64,000 nucleotides of DNA from Portunus trituberculatus (taxonomy: Eukaryota; Arthropoda; Malacostraca; Decapoda; Portunidae): positions 10,103,776-10,167,775 of the forward strand of contig NC_059276.1 in assembly GCF_017591435.1 (NCBI RefSeq). The letters are read 5' to 3'. Below the pieces are notes generated by a model that saw only the letters and a program-made list of their open reading frames with translations, did not search any database and was not told the DNA's origin. Each line of letters opens with the position of its first letter. Position 1 is the stretch's first letter. Positions 1 to 20,440 of the stretch are shown here, piece by piece. The position numbers were made by a program, and so were the translations under genes.

Positions 1-29
1 GAGAGGAGGAAGTGAGAAAACAATAATCA

Positions 30-32
<3 letters not shown>

Positions 33-91
<59 letters not shown>
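33..91. repeat. (CT)n microsatellite
   Basis: A pure CT tract of about 58 bp. Confidence 0.95.
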
Positions 92-97
<6 letters not shown>

Positions 98-148
98 GGA
101 TTTTTCAAGGAAGGTTCGACACTAACAATAAAAGCGGAAGCAGAGGTT

Positions 149-152
<4 letters not shown>

Positions 153-210
<58 letters not shown>
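153..210. repeat. (GA)n microsatellite
   Basis: A pure GA tract 62 bp after the CT tract, so the two can pair as a long inverted repeat. Confidence 0.95.
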
Positions 211-214
<4 letters not shown>

Positions 215-524
215 GGTTTATGCATCGTCTCATTTCATCATTATTTTTTACAACATTTGATCTCGATTATGCAAACAGTCACACCAAAGCTCTTTACAAT
301 AACAATAATAGTACAGTTTATTTATTTATCTTTTTTTCCTCCATGCGTGAACTGACAATAGATAAATGAGATAAACGGGACAGCGGAAATGTAGATAATA
401 TTAATAGTCGAATAGAAAAAAAAGCATTAGTTTCCTGTTCCGTTTAGTCAAGAGACATTTTAAAAGGTTGTGAGGGTGTTGACTCCTGGTGTTTTGAAAG
501 ATTGCATCGGTGTGAGGTAACCCG

Positions 525-709
525 AAGCAGTTAAAAGGAGATACAAGGAAGAAAAGAAGATGGATTGGTAACATGAAGGAGTGAAAAGGAGATGAAAGGA
601 AGAAAAGAAGATGGATTGGTAACATGAAGGAGTTAAAAGGAGATGAAAGGAAGAAAAGAAGATGGATTGGTAACATGAAGGAGTAAAAAGGAGATAGAAG
701 GAAGAAAAG
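525..709. repeat. 50-bp minisatellite, 3.7 copies
   Basis: The unit contains AAGGAGAT(G/A)(A/C)AAGGAAGAAA and GATGGATTGGTAACATGA. Copies are nearly identical, so the expansion is young. Confidence 0.9.

Positions 710-773
<64 letters not shown>
710..773. repeat. (CTA)n microsatellite at an ACE splice donor
   Basis: About 21 pure triplets end within the GTGAGT donor of the ACE exon at 776-872, read on the minus strand as (AGT)n. Confidence 0.95.
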
Positions 774-774
<1 letters not shown>

Positions 775-775
775 C

Positions 776-8449
<7,674 letters not shown>

Positions 8450-8676
8450 GGTGAAGAGATACTGGGAGTGAGGATTGGAGTGAGAAGGGAGAATGAGAAC
8501 AGTCTTTGGGGGGGAGGGTGTGGGATGGTGCTGCCTGGCGCTGACCCTGCCTACCTCAGCCCTCTCGGTTCTTGCTGCCACTTACTTACAGCGCGTTCAA
8601 TTTCTCTTATCCGTGCAATGTCTTCAGTTATTTTGATGGAAATGTGTGTGGAAAGGTGGCAAGTGCTGTAATATAT

Positions 8677-9456
8677 GTGGGAAGTTCTGATTTAACTATT
8701 TACTGGTTTGTCTTATTTTTTTTGGTATTGGAAGCTTGTGTGGGTTTATGGGTGTGTTCTTACTTGTCGGTCGGTACTCACTGCTCACTACCCAGAGCAC
8801 GTTGACAAATTTCTCCCTTCCAAGCTATGCAGTTATTTATTTGATGGAAATGTGAGAGATTGTTGAGGTGGTTGACTTAATAATGTAAACGTGGATACAA
8901 AAGTTTAGGAGTGTGGGATGCGGCAGTCTGAATAGAATCTACACTACTCTGCCACCAAACACCTCGCATACGCAACCCCCGTCAGAGGCCCAGAGCAGAG
9001 CGGAAGGAAAACCGGTCCACACTTATTCAGAAATCCTTTGCTCTCTCATCACGACCATTTTCGAAGTGGGAAGTTCTGATTTAACTATTTACTGGTTTGT
9101 CTTATTTTTTTTTGGGTATTGGAAGCTTGTGGGTTTATGGGTGTGTTCTTGCTTGTCGGTCGGTACTCACTGCTCACTACCCAGAGCACGTTGACAAATT
9201 TCTCCCTTCCAAGCTATGCAGTTATTTATTTGATGGAAATGTGTGAGATTGTTGAGGTGGTTGACTTTATAATGTAAACGTGGATACAAAAATTTAGGAG
9301 TGTGTGGGATGCGGCAGTCTGAATAGAATCTACACTACTCTGCCACCAAACACCTCGCATACGCAACCCCCGTCAGAGGCCCAGAGCAGAGCGGAAGGAA
9401 AACCGGTCCACACTTATTCAGAAATCCTTTGCTCTCTCATCACGACCATTTTCGAA
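8677..9456. repeat. Recent tandem duplication, 389-bp unit, two copies
   Basis: Two nearly identical blocks start GTGGGAAGTTCTGATTTAAC and end CACGACCATTTTCGAA. They differ by a few indels. The right end of the unit is an end of MITE family B. Confidence 0.95.
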
Positions 9457-9548
9457 GGCCACAGAGATGATTAGCCGTGTTCTCAGTGTTTCTCCTGACT
9501 TTATGGATCTTTTTTTTTTCTTTTTACAGGGGTTTCCATTGCTCGTTT

Positions 9549-9740
9549 TAACCTCTTCAGTCCTGGAACGCATTGTAATACGACTTTTGTGTGTGATTAG
9601 ACGATTTTATTCACAGTAGTAGTCTATGGAGGTAGGAAAAATAATGCAGTCTTCCCTATCTTAATGACCACGCAAGTTTCTGAAACTAAAATCGCCAAAT
9701 AGTAAGAACAATAAATATGAAAACCTCTTTGTAAGCTAAA
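9549..9740 (-). mobile_element. MITE family A copy, degenerate
   Basis: Keeps AACCTCTTCAGTCC, TTAGACGATTTTATT and GTTTCTGAAACTAAAATCGC, but the far end is eroded. Confidence 0.6.
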
Positions 9741-9873
9741 TATTCATCTAAGTAGCCATTGTGTGCAAAGCGTTGGGTTACATATAGGCTAAGTATAGTA
9801 TTATACAAGAAACTTCATAATGCTCTCTGGTTAATGTCATTGCCTTTCTCATTTATTATGTACCTTACATCAC

Positions 9874-9875
<2 letters not shown>

Positions 9876-9935
<60 letters not shown>
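9876..9935. repeat. (GA)n microsatellite
   Basis: A pure tract between the ACE and FET genes. Confidence 0.95.
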
Positions 9936-9940
<5 letters not shown>

Positions 9941-10013
9941 GCAACAAGGTCAGCATACACTACAGCCCACAGTATACCTTAGCACTACAAAAGGGTAACA
10001 AGATACAATATTC

Positions 10014-10610
10014 TACACGTATTTTATTCTCCAGGATACCACAAAGTCACCTCAGACTTCCCCCCTCCCGCCCTTAACTTACATTTAATCAAAATTCAGC
10101 ACTTCAGAAAGTCACCCCACTACGTACCTTCCCCTGACAATAATAAAAGGCAGACTTAAATATACAAGATTTAATGGTACAGAGTACGAGAATAAGAGGC
10201 CCCCACAGGTGCAGTGCCCCCGTCCCCAGAATGCCACTACGTGATGCCGTGGAGGACAATTGCACAGTTTTGTACATTCTAAAGTAGCATAATGGGCAAT
10301 ATCATCTTACAATTAATGTTTAGGGAAATTTTATAGCAATGCCTTAGTCACGGATGGACAAGTGGTACGGATTTGGGACACCGTATCTTGGGTAACAAAT
10401 GTTGTAAAACTAGTTAGTGCCCAGTGTTACGACACTCACAAGAACACTGTAACACATCCAGAGGGCGAGGGAGGCCTTTCACTCAGCCTCAAAGGGCAGC
10501 AACACTGGATAATACAAAGAAACTTTTTTTTTGTCCTGTTCAGTATGCAAATGGTCCTAACCTAGACGGTAAAATATAACTCAACACGTGTGCACCTCTG
10601 CTGGGGTGTC
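10014..10610 (-). other. Probable 3' UTR of the FET gene
   Basis: Below the stop codon there is about 0.6 kb with no coding signal. A minus-strand AATAAA lies at 10028-10023, just before the (GA)n block at 9876-9935. The extent is an inference from that signal. Confidence 0.45.
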
Positions 10611-13600
10611 TTAGTAGGGCCTTGACCTTCCTGGGCCACGGTCACTGCAAGGCAAGACAAACACCAGTTAAAAATGGCAGGGAAGAACACAACCAAGCAT
10701 CACATTCACTGACTGCAGAACTGTGCATGAGAGAATATTCAAATGATGACACTGACTGTAAAAAGTTGGCTCTACTTTTTTTGCTGAACTTAGCCCTTCT
10801 TAGTTAAAAAATAAATAAATAAATAAATAAATATAGTCAAAATAGAAGACTACAGGACAACAAGATTAGAGGGCATTGACATACAAAAGAGGGACAAGAG
10901 AACAGGACTCACCCCTTCATTGGGCCACCTCCATCACGGTCACCATCACGGTCACCATACCCTCCTCGACCCCTCATGCCCCCTCGACCCCCACGGTCCC
11001 CACCACGGCCCCTGAAGCCCCCACGGTCCCCTCGGCCACGGAAACCTCCACGGAAACCACCTCCACCGTTGCTGTCTGAAAGTGAGACACACATTAACTG
11101 CAATATGAAGAATAGTAATGGTTACCTCAGCATTATTAAGACTTCTGTGTGTAAAACTCTACAAAAGATCCTCTAGCATGTTTACTGCACAATCAAGCCA
11201 TGTTCTGTTCTATTTGATATATGCAACTCTTCAATAGGGCCTTTTGCATGTCTGCCTTACCATCATCAAGGCTGGGAGGTTTTGGTTCGTTGCAGCGGTT
11301 GCAGCTGTAACGCCAGGCAAAGTTGTTGTTGCCACAGTTGGGAACAGGACACCGCCAATCACCAGCACGTCCTGTGGAGCAAAACATAGCAATGATTAGG
11401 TGATTCAAAGAAGCAAACATTAAGTACACATCTGTCAAGCATTGATGGCTTGACAAGCACCACACACACCCTGCCTGCCTTGCCCACCACTCCCTCAGCA
11501 GTCAGTACCCACCTCGCCCTCCACTCGGCGGTCCGTCACGCCCATCACGGTCACCACCACGGCCTGGGGGTCCTCCACCACCACGCCTGTCAAACCCTCT
11601 GTCTCCTCCGCCTCTGCCTCGGCCACCACCACCACCACCACCACCACCACCACCGCCGCCACCACCACCACCACCACCACCACCACGCTCATCACCGCCG
11701 CCGTAGCCGCCACGGCCACGCTCGTAGTTGCTCTTTGGCCTCTCTGCCAGCTGAACCTGAGGGGATACACATGTTGGTCACAAAATGGCTGGCTACTGGT
11801 ACCTGCCTCTGCCAGACTAATGTTTCATACCTTCCATTTCCATTCTCACTGTCAAACATTTGGTGATATTAGTGTCAAGCATGAATGTATTGGCTTTTTG
11901 GATATCATAATATTGGTGACTCATCACTTAGGAATACTGAAGCTTAATCAAACTGACATGGGTAATCAATACATTCATGTGTGTTTGACTGTCCACATGC
12001 AAGACAAAGAACTCACTCTGCTGTAAGACTTGCCTCAGTAAGAGACCACATTCAAGTAATTAGGGGAGAGTTGGCAGGAATGTTACCTTGACGATGCGTT
12101 CCATGAAGAGCTTGTTGTCGAACCACTTGATGGCAGACTTTGCAGTGTAGGGATCGTCAAAGGTCACAGTGCACTCTCCCTTCATGCGGCCGGTGGCTTT
12201 GTCTTTGTACATCCAAATCTTGGGACGCTGTGTTCTTTTGTCCACCTGTAACAATAAGAGAACTCTGAACAAGGCCACAATTTTACATTGGCAGTTTGAG
12301 TGACATTATGAGCAAGTCTCTCTCCTCAATGTAACACACTGGTTTGTGTTTCTCCAATGCCTCTAAAGGACAGACAAGACGAACACTCACCTTGATCACC
12401 CCAATGGAGCCAAAGTATTCCTTGACGTCGTCCTCGGTGGCGTTGGTGGGCATACCGGAGACAAAGATTGTGTCCTCCTGCATGACCAGGTCAGCGGACT
12501 CACCCCTGAAGCGGTCGCCGGAGCTGCCTCCGCGACTGTCCCCGTCGTAGGAGCGACCACTGTAGCTCCCACCACTGTCCTCTGCACACCAACACACAAC
12601 ACTCTGTTAGCTGGGTCTCCCACACCCTCCCTTCAGCTGAGACTTGTTCATGCTGGCCAAATGAAGCTCCATAAGGTAGACCAAAGTGAATCACTCTCTT
12701 TTGTTACTTGCCGACATACTGTCTCATACCTTGGGCTTTTTTTACTTGGCAAAAATGAACAAGATACTTCTAATAAATAGGGATAGGTTTTGCTTAAACT
12801 GAACTGTTAAAAAGTGCCAATGGGTGACTAAAAATTCATCATAGTTATTCTACAACAGACGGCACACTCTGACTAAGCAGATCTGCTTCTTAGCTCTACA
12901 TGATCACATTCAAGCTACATGATCACATTCAGGAGCCAATGCTCACCTAGGCCTCAACTACACTCCATTCCCAGCAACAGCTGACCCAGGCTGGGCAACG
13001 CACGCACTTAGTGAAACACCAACACTGATTAACACGTTACCGTTAGCATCACAGAAACAGTACCAACAAGAGTAACCATGTGCCCGTTACCACCACCACC
13101 ACCACCACCACCCTCTTGACTCGACCGACCACCTCCCGTGACTACCTTGTGTTATGTTACCAGTGCCGGCCTACTGCAGGCATTTCAGGAAGGCAAGAAA
13201 CCCTGGGAACGCCTCATCACACTACTGCATACCAAACAGTGTCCTTGTATATTGTATACCGGGTACAACTCTGTTTGCACACCCACAGCAATAGAGGGGC
13301 TGTTGTACCTATGACATACCATACCAAAATGTGTCATTTTCTGCTTGACACATGAGCATGCAACCTATGACGTGTAATTACTGAGGAAACAGTACAGGAC
13401 CTGCATTTACATTTCAGCATACCAAGGTGCTACTCATTGTTACAGCAAACCAGAACCTTCGGATGACTCGCTAGCACTCGGTTCTCACGTTACCCAAGAA
13501 GCGCTTCACGTGGGGCATCACACATCAACAACACTTCAAAAAACAAAATACTTGGCTTGTATTGCATCATAAAAAAAAACCCTCGTGTAGTCACCTTATA

Positions 13601-16600
13601 CCTTGAAATGATGCTTAAGACTCATTGTTTGCTCCCAGCAGACCCCCAACATAACTGGACATCACCAACACTACCTTGAAGTAAGCCACCTGCTCTCTCC
13701 TGACAGGTAATCCCTACACCTGTGGTTGACATGGCACCTCAACTCAGATGGGCCACACTATTCTCTTAAGTGCCTGTGCAACCACAAACTAATTTTACAG
13801 TTGAAGCCTAGTAACATAAATGCTTATCCTCAATTGAAAGATTAGTTATGCTTTCGCCTTCTGGGAAATATTGATCAGAATGTTTCACCACTTCCCGTGT
13901 GATGCAGGAAGTGTGATCTGTACATGATACAAGGAATACACTGAAAATACTTATAGCAAAGATAGTTTCCATGTAATTGAGGATATGCACATACACACAG
14001 GCCATACCATAACCTCAAGTGAATCCCAATGAATTTTTTTTTTTTTTTTTTTTTTTATCATTAACTGTACAAGAAAGGAGTAAATGAGCAGACATCACCT
14101 TGAGGCCACAGTGTTCCTGTGAGGGGAGACCGCAGGACCCCACAGGACAGGACTCATCCACGGGTGAGGTCTCCCCCCACAGGAGCCTGCTTGAGCAAAA
14201 CTGATGAAAAATCACAAGCACCATGAGATGCTGTTACCTTTGTAATAACCTCTCCCTTGATCCCGCCTGTAAGTAGACACTTTGACATCAGCTGCTCTGT
14301 TGGCACGAAGCTGTCAAGTTGTCAAGCAGTCAGACAGTCAAACAGTCAAAGTCATGTCAATGATAGTGGCTTAAGAGACCAGAGTAACAAGCATTCCAAT
14401 GCATCCATGGTTAATACATTCATGCAACTTGAAATCTTGTTAAACTGGTAGCTGGAAAGAAGTAATGATTTCTCATGTGTATTAAAAATCACATGAAGGG
14501 ACGACTGTCACCTGGCAGTAAAAAATCTTGGGGAGCTGAAAGTCAAGAGAGTCAGCTTGATTTACAGGCGAGTTGACATCAAGGGAAGGTTGTTGGTGTC
14601 CCGCGCACAGCATTACTGAGGCATCTTCCTGCTACCCTGTGCCCGTGTGCCCGGCCTCATCGCGCCGATACAACACCATACACCACACGTGTTTCTGCGT
14701 CACCACCAACACTGTCCACACTTACGCTTTAAGGCAAGAGCCCCAACTGGCAAACTTTTCTCTCACTTCACACTTTATCTGACAGCCAGCAAAAGGAATA
14801 CCCTGCCTACTTTTTTCCTTGAACACACTGACATGTCTCTCATTACTTAATGGCAGGCACTTGCACCACCAACACCCAGTGGCAGTGTGAGTGTGGAACT
14901 AATCATGGCAACACACTCTGACGATCCACATTATTACCATTCATGGACACTCATCTCCATCTCCACTCAAAATGGCTTTATTTATTTATTTTTTTTTTAT
15001 CTTGACACTTTTATTTTCCCAATTCTTCTCTACTTTGACTGGGCACCTTTATCAAGCATATTACACAATACATAGGTATATAACAACTCTTCATCTCTCC
15101 TCTGTTTCCATTCTTACAAAGGGATAAACCTGTCAGAAAAACTTAAAAATAAGTTAAATATTTGCAGCAGCAGCAGCAGCATCCTTATACTACTCAAATC
15201 AATTGTTTACCATATGTACAAATAAAATGAAGCATTCCTCAGTGACCAAAAAAATCCAAACTCTTCAGGACCATTTGATGAACTTGAGACAGTCAGTACC
15301 ATACCAAAAACATGTACTATGCTCAAAATAGTACTCCAGAATTCATCCTCTGGTAATAATAGTGCAACCATCATTTAAAAGCCTCAGATGAACTGATCTC
15401 TATGAGCGAGACTATAAAAGTGAATTATAGTCTATCAACAAGACCCTCTAAGCAGCCTTGCGAGTGGTGGTCACACTTACCTATGAGTGGGGGTTGAGAG
15501 CCGGTTCTCTGGAGGCCCCTGCATGCCACCATAGCCTGGAGGGGCAGACTGGGGGGGAGGAGCCATGCCTAGAGCACCTTGAAAAATTCAGCAGTCTGCA
15601 TTAGTACACAGAAATGCTGGGCCACATCCTGAGGGTACAACAACCGCTTGCTTCAGTCTCTCACTACACCTCTCCACACCAACACCAAGTGACTGACACA
15701 CAGTCCTGGACAAGCACCAGCACTACACCAGCAGGGGACTCAGTGCTGTATTTACATAAGTTTATTAGTCATTACATTTCCTCAAATGTGAACAGTGCAT
15801 CATCAACTCTAATGAAGTAGAGCCTCACAAGGCAGACATGAAACATGTGACTGGTAACAATGGAAAGGGAAGAGAACAGCCATTTCTTAAATTTTGTGTG
15901 TGCAAGACTACCACTTCAAATGTTCCATGTGCCCCACAGTGGGCCAGTGGAAATCTGGCAAATGAGGGGAGTGAAGGGGGCATCATCATCATCATCATCC
16001 ATTAGGTCCCTACAAGGTCAGTCAGGTACAGTCTAGTCAGTGCCAAATCCCTGAAAAGTAAAATGCAAGACAACACACAAGAATGCTCACTTACTGTTAA
16101 ATCCACCACTTTGACCACCATAACTTCCATTTGAGGGAGGGGGTGCCCCATAGTTAGGGCCCTGTGGCCCCCCATAATTTCCCCCTGAGGGAGGACCACC
16201 ATAGCTTCCTTGAGGTGGGGGAGGGCCACCATAGTTCCCTTGAGGCTGGACGTTTGAATAGTTAGCACTGGGCTGGTTGCCATAGCTACTGGCATGCTGG
16301 CCCCCGTAAGTATTGGAGGGGGGCTGGCCATAGTTGCCAGACTGGTAGCTACTGTTCTGCTCATAGCCCTGAGACTGGCCACCATAGCTGTTGTAGCCCC
16401 CACTGCTTGCCGCTGGAGGCTGCACTGGAGGCTGACTCTGCTGCTGCATCCCATAGCCACTGTATGAGCTGCCTGGCCCACCTGTTGTAGTAGGACCTCA
16501 ACCTCAGTCACTCTCCATCACCACCATGTCACATCACAGCAACATACTCAACACAACACAAAGGTGCCACACACACTATGACTCACACCGCTCACCGTAC

Positions 16601-19318
16601 ACAAGACACCGGTGCCTAGCATACTGGGGCAGGACCACTACCGTCTACAAATTTACTCAAATGTGCCTTTACACTTACCCTGGGGTGGCGGGGCTCCGTA
16701 TGTGGGTGGGGCGGCGTAGGGGGCCTGGCTCTGGGAGTACCCCTGGGGCGGAGGTGCCGAGTAGCCGCCATACTGGGGCTGGGAGTAGGAGGAGGCTGGG
16801 GGAGGAGCAGCACTGGAGGTGTTGCTATAGCCTCCATAGCTCCCCGTGCCAGCGCTGCTTCCCCCGCCACCACTACTGCCCCCGCTGGCATACCCGCCAC
16901 TATAATTGTACTCTGCAAGGGGGTTAGCTAAGTTGGTGGAGAAATATTATGAAGTTTTGAGGCATTCAAGTAATCCTGAATATCTGACTCCAATACATTG
17001 ATCTGTAAAATGAGAACCTGTACCAAACGGATAAGCTAAGCTGGTGACAAATACTAATGTGATACATTTCAGTAATCCTGAATATCTAAGTCCAATACAT
17101 TGACCTGTAAAGTGAAAGCCTGTAGCCTGAAGGATAGTGACTGTACCTCAGGTTCACAGGTGACTAGCTTATCAAGCAATAAACACTGTGGCCATGACAT
17201 TCAGGAAATAAAACACAGCTGTACAAAATCTTCACAAACAAGGTTTAGTTACAATCAGGGATGGAGATTCTTCAAGTAAACATCAATAAAAAAAAAATTA
17301 AAAATAGAGAAATGTCCCACTACAGTCAAGTTCACATGCCAAGTTGGGCACACTGGCAAGGCGCTGAGGTCTTGGTAAGTTCTGGCGTCTGTCTAGGTCA
17401 GTTTGGCTCAAGGAGTGAGTACAGTGCATCACGTCTGTGTTCAGTCAGAGTTCCAGACATCCAATAGAGTTTCTTCAGGTGACAGACAGTACACAATGGA
17501 GCAAGTCTCTGAAGACTTTGCAGACACACGACCACACATCTACACTTGCATTAATAGTTTTTACAGTGGCTGTCAAATAGCGAGTGAAATGATTTACCCT
17601 TTAGTCTGAGAAGCCACTTGACTTCAGAGTTGTCTCATTGTGTACTTCCAAGCTGACATTGAGGGGTCACACAGAAGAAACTCTATTACAAGGATTGGCC
17701 ACCGGCAAGCTGAGCAAAATGCAACTTAGAGCAATTAGGTTTCAAGGGATGGAAGTTTTGAGGGTTTTCAGCATGCAAACATTTACGACTCAAAGACTTA
17801 CAGGCTAGCAGCTGTTACTACTGACCTCCCTCCCCAACCACACAGCAACACTAAGGCACCCATTAATTGACCAGAATAATATTCAAGAAAATGTCAATAT
17901 CAGCATCACTCAATAATGTCTCTGCCTTCATGAGCAAAATGCACATGGTTGGGCAGGGAGGATGAGCATTACAAATTAAATCAAACGGCACTCATGGTCA
18001 CCAATGTTATGGTTGCCGGCCTTAATCTAATTCTTAAACACTATATTCACTACAGTATGACATCAATAAATGACCATCAACTCACTATATAACTAGGCAA
18101 TCAAAACATCACCTGATAACTGTGTAACTTCTAACTTGTAACCATAACATTAGTTTAAGGAGCAAATGTGTCTATATAAAACTGCATCAACACAGCAGCA
18201 GGCTGTACAACTCAATGCTGCCAATCCCACCACTCTTCTAAATATCAAATCCATGTCTGTGCATTTCTTGTGCATGAGTTTATTTAATTCCAGAAGCCAG
18301 AACTCCAGTTTAAACCCTGTAAGAAATTCAAGCCCCAGACATTAACACTGCAATACTCAATACAAGACATTAACCCCTTCAGTACCATGACATGTTTTCA
18401 TACATATTCTGCTTATTACTCGGTAATTTTATATCTTTATCTTCAGAAACTATTAAAACAGTGAAGACTCTGGTCATTAACCTTTTGACCTACATAGATA
18501 ATTCCTAATGTAAGTAATATCGTTTAATCATACAGAGAACTCGTGGTAAAAATGTGTCTCAGTACTGAAGAGGTTAAATCATCTAGTGACCTGCACTATA
18601 CAGCAAGGATACTGCCACACTGGGCCAGAGAGGCAGAGAGGCCAGATGATAGAGCTACGCACTGGTGGAGTTGCTAGTTATGCATACCGAGACCCCAGCC
18701 TCCACAGGCCCCACCTATCCACGAGTAACCGCATGGCACCACCAGTGACCACACCACCGCATTACTTCCATACCCGTGCCAGTAACCCAACGAGCGGCCT
18801 ACCACACCATGTCGGTATTCATTATTACCACACACTACGGTACCTTCCTATCGCTCCCCAGTACCTCGAGGGTTACATAAATACCTAGTTATACTTTGCG
18901 GCATCCCATACCACTACCCATGTCCATACACTCATACATACACCCACCCACGCCACTCCAGGAAATACCGAATACCAAACATCAGCACGGCTTCCCCAGT
19001 TCCCCTCTCAGCCTCTCCCCAAACCACGCCGGCCACCCTGTCCTCCCCACACCCCGCTCCCCACCCTAAGCGCACTCCTTCCTCCCCAACCAACCCCCGC
19101 CCACGTGCCGCCCAACAACCCTACACGCCCGCACAATCCCCCACGCCTAACACGGAGCACGGAGACAGTACCCAGCTTGATAAAATAAGACCAAACAAGT
19201 TGACAAAATGGCCACCACGAGCCCGGGGGAGATCGCTGGATTCTATCTGTACTCTCACAATTTCCCTTTACTCCCCCCTTCCCTGCACATCCCCGGGTTA
19301 CTCACGTGTTTCCGCCAT
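10611..19318 (-). CDS. caz: FET-family RNA-binding protein (cabeza/FUS/TAF15/EWSR1-like)
   Basis: Eleven exons join in phase to about 553 residues: 19318-19306, 16912-16679, 16481-16095, 15577-15481, 14266-14238, 12581-12391, 12245-12087, 11756-11513, 11371-11261, 11075-10913 and 10644-10611. Order of domains: MAETQYNYSGG start and a Gly/Tyr/Ser/Gln low-complexity prion-like region (about 1-245), an RRM (about 290-374, DTIFVSGM and KGECTVTFDDP), an RGG region with 21 consecutive Gly, a RanBP2 zinc finger (about 456-480, C-x4-C-x10-C-x2-C), a second RGG region, and a C-terminal GPGRSRPY, a PY nuclear localisation signal. This is the complete FET layout, so a nuclear role in transcription and splicing is expected from the family. 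The first exon codes four residues and a 29-nt microexon codes the linker before the RRM. Orthology to Drosophila cabeza is inferred from layout. Confidence 0.95.
11622..11684 (-). repeat. Coding (GGT/GGC)21 tract in the FET gene
   Basis: Twenty-one uninterrupted Gly codons in the first RGG region; mostly GGT with two GGC pairs, so it is slippage-prone. Confidence 0.95.
14238..14266 (-). CDS. caz: 29-nt microexon of the FET gene
   Basis: The segment codes RDQGRGYYK between a clean acceptor (CTACTTACAG) and donor (GTAACA). Its phase is exactly what is needed to link the exon ending at 15481 with the exon starting at 12581. Without it the frame would break, so it is likely constitutive. Confidence 0.8.
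18370..18577 (+). mobile_element. MITE family A copy in FET intron 1
   Basis: TTAACCCCTTCAGTACC at the left and AGTACTGAAGAGGTTAA at the right. Confidence 0.85.
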
Positions 19319-19620
19319 GGCCTGGGCTGCACTGGAGTTCCTGGATCACAAGGAAGTCACTCTAGGGCAGGACACACGCGGGTAAAGCAGTGGTCGCCGG
19401 AAGAGTCCTTGCGATGTTCAGATAGACGCCGCTGCTGAGTGGCGCCGCTTCCTGACGTCACTCTCATCCCCCCTCTCCCTGCGCACCTCCACATAGGGAC
19501 TCACGCTATAAATTGTCCTGAAAATATACTCTAATGTTAGTTAAAAGCTTTCCCTAGGGATTAAAGCATTGGATTAATATATTTTCTTTAATTTCTTGGC
19601 CGCTTCTTGACGTCATTTTC
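19300..19620 (-). promoter_or_regulatory. FET gene 5' region with two CRE palindromes
   Basis: Perfect TGACGTCA palindromes occur at 19453-19460 and 19608-19615, 135 and 290 bp upstream of the start codon. They lie in corresponding positions of a tandem duplication. The palindrome is the CREB/ATF binding consensus; use as an element here is inferred from position only. Confidence 0.5.
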
Positions 19621-19760
19621 ATCCCCTTCTCTCTATCTCCCTCTTCTCATGCACACAGATACTCACGCTATAAATTATCCTGAAAATACACTCTACTGGT
19701 AGTTAAAAGCTTCCACTAAGGATTAAAGCATTGGGTTAATATATTTTCTTTAATTTTTTG
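19445..19760. repeat. Tandem duplication, about 155 bp unit, two copies
   Basis: Both units contain the CRE, a CT-rich stretch, ACTCACGCTATAAATT, TTAAAAGCTT and GATTAAAGCATTGG in the same order at 155-bp offset. Confidence 0.85.
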
Positions 19761-20075
19761 GTGTGTGTTTGAGATGGGGTAAAGGATGCGCGGGAAATCT
19801 AGTGGTCTCGGTCAAAGGCAGTGAAGTGATGTTGCTTTTACTTCATTACTTGTATTTCTTTATAAGTCAAAGAGAAATAAGCTTTACACGCACTCTTAAA
19901 ACACTATAACGTCTTATTTCAAGGGGTAAAGTGGGTTAGAAATACTCTCTCTCTCTCTCTCTCTGCCCAGAAGATAATTATTTTTCGAGAAAGTAAACAT
20001 TTTTATTGATGGAGAGATTTATTCATTTATTTATTTATCTATTCATTTATATATACTCGTCGTGAACCACATGCC

Positions 20076-20234
20076 ATGACCTATCTTGACCTGAAAACAC
20101 AAAGGGTCATTCCTCGCCATCCCACTGGTACCTCGATCCTCTACCTCTACGAACTCGCCACTCGCCATCCATACTTCCAGGAATGCAGGAGGACATGGAT
20201 GATGACACCACCTCTCGCCACTCTGGTTAGGTAA
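20076..20234 (+). other. Short open frame of 52 codons, unassigned
   Basis: The frame runs from an ATG to a TAA and contains YLYELATRHPYFQECRRTW, which has an amino-acid make-up like real protein and vaguely resembles the start of the ORF1 copy at 20974. No family is recognised. It could be a decayed retroelement fragment, a small exon (AG|GTAAGG follows at the end), or chance. Confidence 0.25.
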
Positions 20235-20286
20235 GGCCACTCGGATGTAGGGCGGGAAGCTTGGCCTCTGTGTGGGCGCTTACCTC

Positions 20287-20440
20287 ATGTTTCTTATCTT
20301 TTTATTCTGCTTTGTCCGTCAAGTTCTTCTGACTCTCTCTCTTCTTTCACATTTCATACACTTATTCCTTATCTTGTATCTCATGTCAAAAAGTAATTGC
20401 TCTATATTTTCTTCTATATATGACCTTTATTGCCTTTTTT
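20287..20440 (+). repeat. Interspersed CT-rich repeat, copy 1
   Basis: A block starting CTTATCTTTTTATTCTGCTT and ending TTCTATATATGACC recurs twice in tandem at 27119-27410 with scattered differences. No coding or terminal-repeat signature is visible. Confidence 0.6.

Noticed and set aside
10800..10832. (AAAT)n as a polyadenylation signal for the FET gene
   Set aside because: It lies upstream of the last coding exon and reads AATAAA only on the opposite strand.
11450..11866. His-rich plus-strand protein
   Set aside because: It is antisense to the FET poly-Gly exon.
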